Positions 7,401 through 8,340 of a DNA stretch of 8,340 nt are shown in pieces. The stretch is from Capsulimonas sp. (GTDB taxonomy: Bacteria; Armatimonadota; Armatimonadia; Armatimonadales; Capsulimonadaceae), in contig JAOQAA010000149.1 of the NCBI GenBank assembly GCA_025963815.1, positions 1 through 8,340 on the forward strand, written 5' to 3'. Under the pieces are notes generated by a model, which saw only the letters and a program-made list of their open reading frames with translations, was not told the origin of the DNA and made no database searches. Made by a program: the position numbers and the translations under genes. How positions within the stretch are numbered: position 1 is the stretch's first letter; each line of letters opens with the position of its first letter.

Positions 7401-7929
7401 TGCCTTCAACCTTGCAGCGATAGGTTTCCGTATCGCGCTCCCAGGTCAGGTTCACGGCGCGAACGGGCAGATCCTTGCCCAGATCGACCTGGATCCATTG
7501 CGGGAAGGCGCCGCCCGCAGCGCACCAGCGCGTTTTCGGATCGCCGTCGAAGGCGTTTTGTGGAAGATTGCCGCCTTCGGTGCTGGAGACTCGAAATTCC
7601 TCGGCTTCCGCCGGAGAACGCGCGAATGCGCCATCCAGGATCTGGCCATGGGTCAGGCGAAATTTCCAGAGGCCGTTCATCGGCAGGTTCCAGGGATTTT
7701 CCGCACGGAGACGGTCCGGAGCCAGCGGAGACGTTCCTGGCAAAGGCAGCGGCAGCCGCGCCGTCCCAATCCGACCTGGCGCCGGCGTTGGCGCCAAGGG
7801 AAGAGCGGCGGCCTGCGCGCCCTTTGGGGCCACCGAGCCCACCAGCGCCGCCGATCCTACCAAGGCGACCGTGCCCACCACGGTCGCGGAGCCCAGCAGG
7901 GCGATCGAAAGAATCCGAGAACTGATCAT
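4450..7929 (-). CDS. Secreted GH2 beta-galactosidase with nested F5/8 type C domain
   Basis: This 1159-residue enzyme is predicted to hydrolyse terminal beta-galactosides. I chose ATG at 7929 because AAAGGA lies 5 nt upstream and the signal peptide starts there; ATG at 7992 would only add a polar 21-residue leader. The signal peptide is about 1-40, ending AQA. The GH2 sugar-binding domain starts at about 78 (MNGLWKFRL, 84-92), is interrupted by a discoidin-like domain (about 105-234: AFDGD, WIQVDLG, VRYVRLTI), and resumes with TPSNWELAGY (275-284) and FNGAEIFVNG (322-331). An Ig-like domain (about 395-505) precedes the TIM barrel: GICRHDYW (525-532), NAVRTSHYN (557-565), WSLGNEN with acid/base E628, VVTEHPH with probable nucleophile E694, SFIWEWQNQG (735-744). 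A second Ig-like domain, a Pro/Ala linker (about 880-897) and a beta-galactosidase small-chain-like domain finish it. The overall plan is LacZ-like. Activity on other beta-linked sugars cannot be excluded. Confidence 0.92.
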   Translation of the reverse strand: MISSRILSIALLGSATVVGTVALVGSAALVGSVAPKGAQAAALPLAPTPAPGRIGTARLPLPLPGTSPLAPDRLRAENPWNLPMNGLWKFRLTHGQILDGAFARSPAEAEEFRVSSTEGGNLPQNAFDGDPKTRWCAAGGAFPQWIQVDLGKDLPVRAVNLTWERDTETYRCKVEGSADAKTWTTLTNTSTAEGAGVGNGALAIAPRTVRYVRLTILSASATGWASLFEMGVQYQDGSGNLVTWRPSKPDMTAPVGSDNFTHVDYDDKGWDNVQTPSNWELAGYSIPTYNSVDDAVGQYRRWVTVPASWAGRKIVWRFDGAFNGAEIFVNGQKAGYHESGYTAFDVDLTGLVQPGKRTLFAVRLSKTTPSSEAETGDYQALGGIYRDTSLIAVPQTHVSDITVRTPLTNDYQDANLEASVSVSGPPGSTIGVSGTLTDLQGKPTGVRLTGTAQIGADGMGTLALSAPVQRPKLWSAEKPALYYLVLELTQDGKSVERVEQRFGFRQVTIQDNVVLWNGKPIKTTGICRHDYWADKGFALTDKEWLKDLSMMKDANINAVRTSHYNHAARFLELCDEKGMYILDEVPFCWIDNRVKDPKFAPALLLRAEDTVARDKNRACVLAWSLGNENPVGPNTQEVFDLVQKLDPTRPAFASGAGPWDVKGQPLRDTHYPGPDSFQHYIDVDSSKAPLVVTEHPHTFYSREAQEYDPGISDLWTETLTKTWDIIWKQPKILGSFIWEWQNQGIADKYPDHTKDFYFGKDYLRQENNKGIVTAYRVPKAELWVVKNAYSPVVVGARTVAPASGACVVPITNHYAFTDLSEITCRWTALRGGETLQSGTLNIPCAPMQSIDAKFPAPAGMTALHLQFLRSDKSLITSALLAAPGAPAPAAPPALASGGTMTIKEAPNKITVANALQSITFDRSTGMAQTWRVGGKDVITSAPILNLGESKRARSDGFYVAPQAPVTTDAVVTTAAQSNSSVKVTSVSQVFSKAGGDKLGKLTTVYDIAPNAQISVAWTLDWTAPEAQLWEAGLSIPVAPAMSQMRWSHEAYFTDYPKGTLGEPIGESRAGDKRFAASKRGLHWLTLMGANGAGVALLHADTPLVGRALSSKSGVTLLASREIAVTGPDDLSRSWEKNHEIAAKPGAPLTGAFVLRAVGE
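7831..7902 (-). repeat. Four degenerate 18-bp tandem repeats encoding the signal-peptide core
   Basis: Residues 10-33 of the GH2 protein read ALLGSA, TVVGTV, ALVGSA, ALVGSV: four hexapeptide units in phase, each encoded by 18 bp with the same Gly at unit position 4. The DNA copies have diverged but remain alignable, for example GCCCTGCTGGGCTCCGCG against GCGCTGGTGGGCTCGGTG. The result is a long, Ala/Val/Gly-rich hydrophobic segment. Confidence 0.6.
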
Positions 7930-7934
7930 GATTG

Positions 7935-7940
7935 TCCTTT
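7935..7940 (-). promoter_or_regulatory. Shine-Dalgarno of the GH2 gene, which decides the start
   Basis: On the minus strand AAAGGA is followed by CAATC and then ATG at 7929. The 5-nt spacing and the immediate start of a signal peptide select this ATG over the one 63 nt upstream. Confidence 0.7.
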
Positions 7941-7980
7941 CGCCGGCACAAGTAAGCGCGCCATTGCGCCTGACGGCGGT

Positions 7981-8066
7981 CATTTCTACCATGATATCAC
8001 AAATCTATACCATTTCTCATTTTATGGATCCATCAGAAGAATTATTTTCTTATTGGTACCATTTCT
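7981..8066 (-). promoter_or_regulatory. Cluster of ATGGTA boxes upstream of the GH2 gene (candidate operators)
   Basis: On the minus strand AGAAATGGTA occurs exactly twice (8066-8057 and 8017-8008), 49 bp apart. A third ATGGTA at 7992-7987 is followed by GAAATG. The box at 8057-8062 lies in the 8-bp palindrome TGGTACCA (8054-8061). A fourth copy, on the plus strand at 8151-8156, is preceded by AGAAATCA. Four copies of one hexamer in about 300 bp, beside a probable DNA-binding regulator, suggest its operators. Regulator identity and binding are inferred. Confidence 0.45.
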
Positions 8067-8131
8067 GAATATTAAAATGGCGCCAATACATGCTTTCCCT
8101 CAGTGTTTCTTGGAAAGGGACTGGGGCATGA

Positions 8132-8160
8132 TTCGCAGGGGAAGAAATCAATGGTACAAT
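8132..8160 (+). promoter_or_regulatory. Predicted sigma70 promoter of the GntR-like gene
   Basis: TTCGCA (8132-8137, 4 of 6 to consensus) and TACAAT (8155-8160, 5 of 6) are separated by 17 bp. Transcription would begin near 8167, leaving a leader of about 68 nt. An ATGGTA box (8151-8156) overlaps the -10 element, which would allow autoregulation. Confidence 0.4.
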
Positions 8161-8234
8161 AATGGCAAGTCAGCCGTAACTGCGGCATGCTTTGAGTCTT
8201 CCATGAATACACGATTGTGAACGGCGCTGCGACT

Positions 8235-8340
8235 ATGAACATCAAGACGTTTGACGCTTCCCTTCCCAACACCCCTCCCGCCCTTACGCGCGGATCATTG
8301 CGGGCGGTCGCGGCCCTGCGCGAGCGGATCGAAACCGGGT
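8235..8340 (+). CDS. Probable GntR-family transcriptional regulator, N-terminal fragment (cut by window edge)
   Basis: Thirty-five codons from ATG at 8235 run off the window. The visible part has a short polar leader and then SLRAVAALRERIETG. A helix ending in L-R-x-R-I-x-x-G at this depth is typical of the first helix of GntR winged-helix domains, where the next residues usually read PG..LPSE; those lie outside. GTG at 8217 is an alternative in-frame start, and neither start has a strong ribosome site. It is transcribed away from the GH2 gene, a usual arrangement for a local regulator of sugar-utilisation genes. If GntR, its effector domain (for example the LacI-like sugar-binding domain of AraR-type proteins) cannot be seen. 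It could also be another helix-turn-helix protein. Confidence 0.5.
   Translation, partial: MNIKTFDASLPNTPPALTRGSLRAVAALRERIETG

Larger units (their letters stand above)
7930..8234. other. Divergent intergenic region between the GH2 gene and the GntR-like gene
   Basis: About 305 bases separate the two start codons. Positions 7981-8080 are strikingly AT-rich against GC-rich surroundings and hold the ATGGTA boxes. On the minus strand TAAAAT (8024-8019) resembles a -10 box for the GH2 gene, with an AGAAATGGTA box starting 2 nt downstream, but I found no matching -35. The plus-strand promoter for the regulator is listed separately. I see no gene in this stretch. Confidence 0.65.

Noticed and set aside
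7930..7992. Upstream ATG at 7992 as start of the GH2 protein
   Set aside because: It would add a polar 21-residue leader before the signal peptide, and the good ribosome site serves the ATG at 7929.
6919..8220. A 433-codon open frame on the plus strand running from the GH2 antisense into the intergenic region
   Set aside because: Most of it is the antisense of the GH2 N-terminus; the tail translates AT-rich intergenic DNA into unrelated composition. No domain or ribosome site was seen.

Overview
The window comes from a high-GC bacterial chromosome. Two large secreted glycoside hydrolases carry extra carbohydrate-binding modules, and signal-transduction and regulatory genes flank them. The protein style (NPCBM-GH36, a GH2 with a discoidin domain, a membrane-bound double-GAF sensor, a GntR-like regulator) suits a polysaccharide-degrading soil or plant-associated lineage such as Armatimonadota, Planctomycetota or Verrucomicrobiota. 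Armatimonadota is my best guess, but no rRNA or marker gene is present and this is inference only.

Layout. Positions 1-1320 (minus) hold the N-terminal 440 codons of a two-TM, double-GAF sensor whose output domain lies outside the window. Positions 1321-1702 are a divergent intergenic region containing two clean inverted repeats and a compact RNA-like fold. Positions 1703-4327 (plus) encode a secreted NPCBM-GH36 alpha-galactosidase starting at TTG. Positions 4328-4449 separate two convergent genes and hold an elaborate inverted repeat that folds on paper as a near-gapless four-way cloverleaf. Positions 4450-7929 (minus) encode a secreted GH2 beta-galactosidase whose sugar-binding domain is interrupted by an F5/8 type C domain. 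Positions 7930-8234 are a divergent, partly AT-rich regulatory region with four ATGGTA boxes. From 8235 (plus) a probable GntR-family regulator begins and runs off the end.

How the genes fit together. The two enzymes would remove alpha- and beta-linked galactose from plant oligosaccharides or polysaccharides outside the cytoplasm. The regulator beside the GH2 gene is the natural candidate to control it through the repeated boxes, one of which overlaps the regulator's own predicted -10. The double-GAF protein is divergent from the GH36 gene and has no evident functional link to sugar use. I found no tRNA, rRNA, CRISPR array, transposase or phage gene. The points most worth checking are the cloverleaf repeat, the RNA-like fold upstream of the GH36 gene, the operator-like boxes, and the nested domain of the GH2 enzyme.
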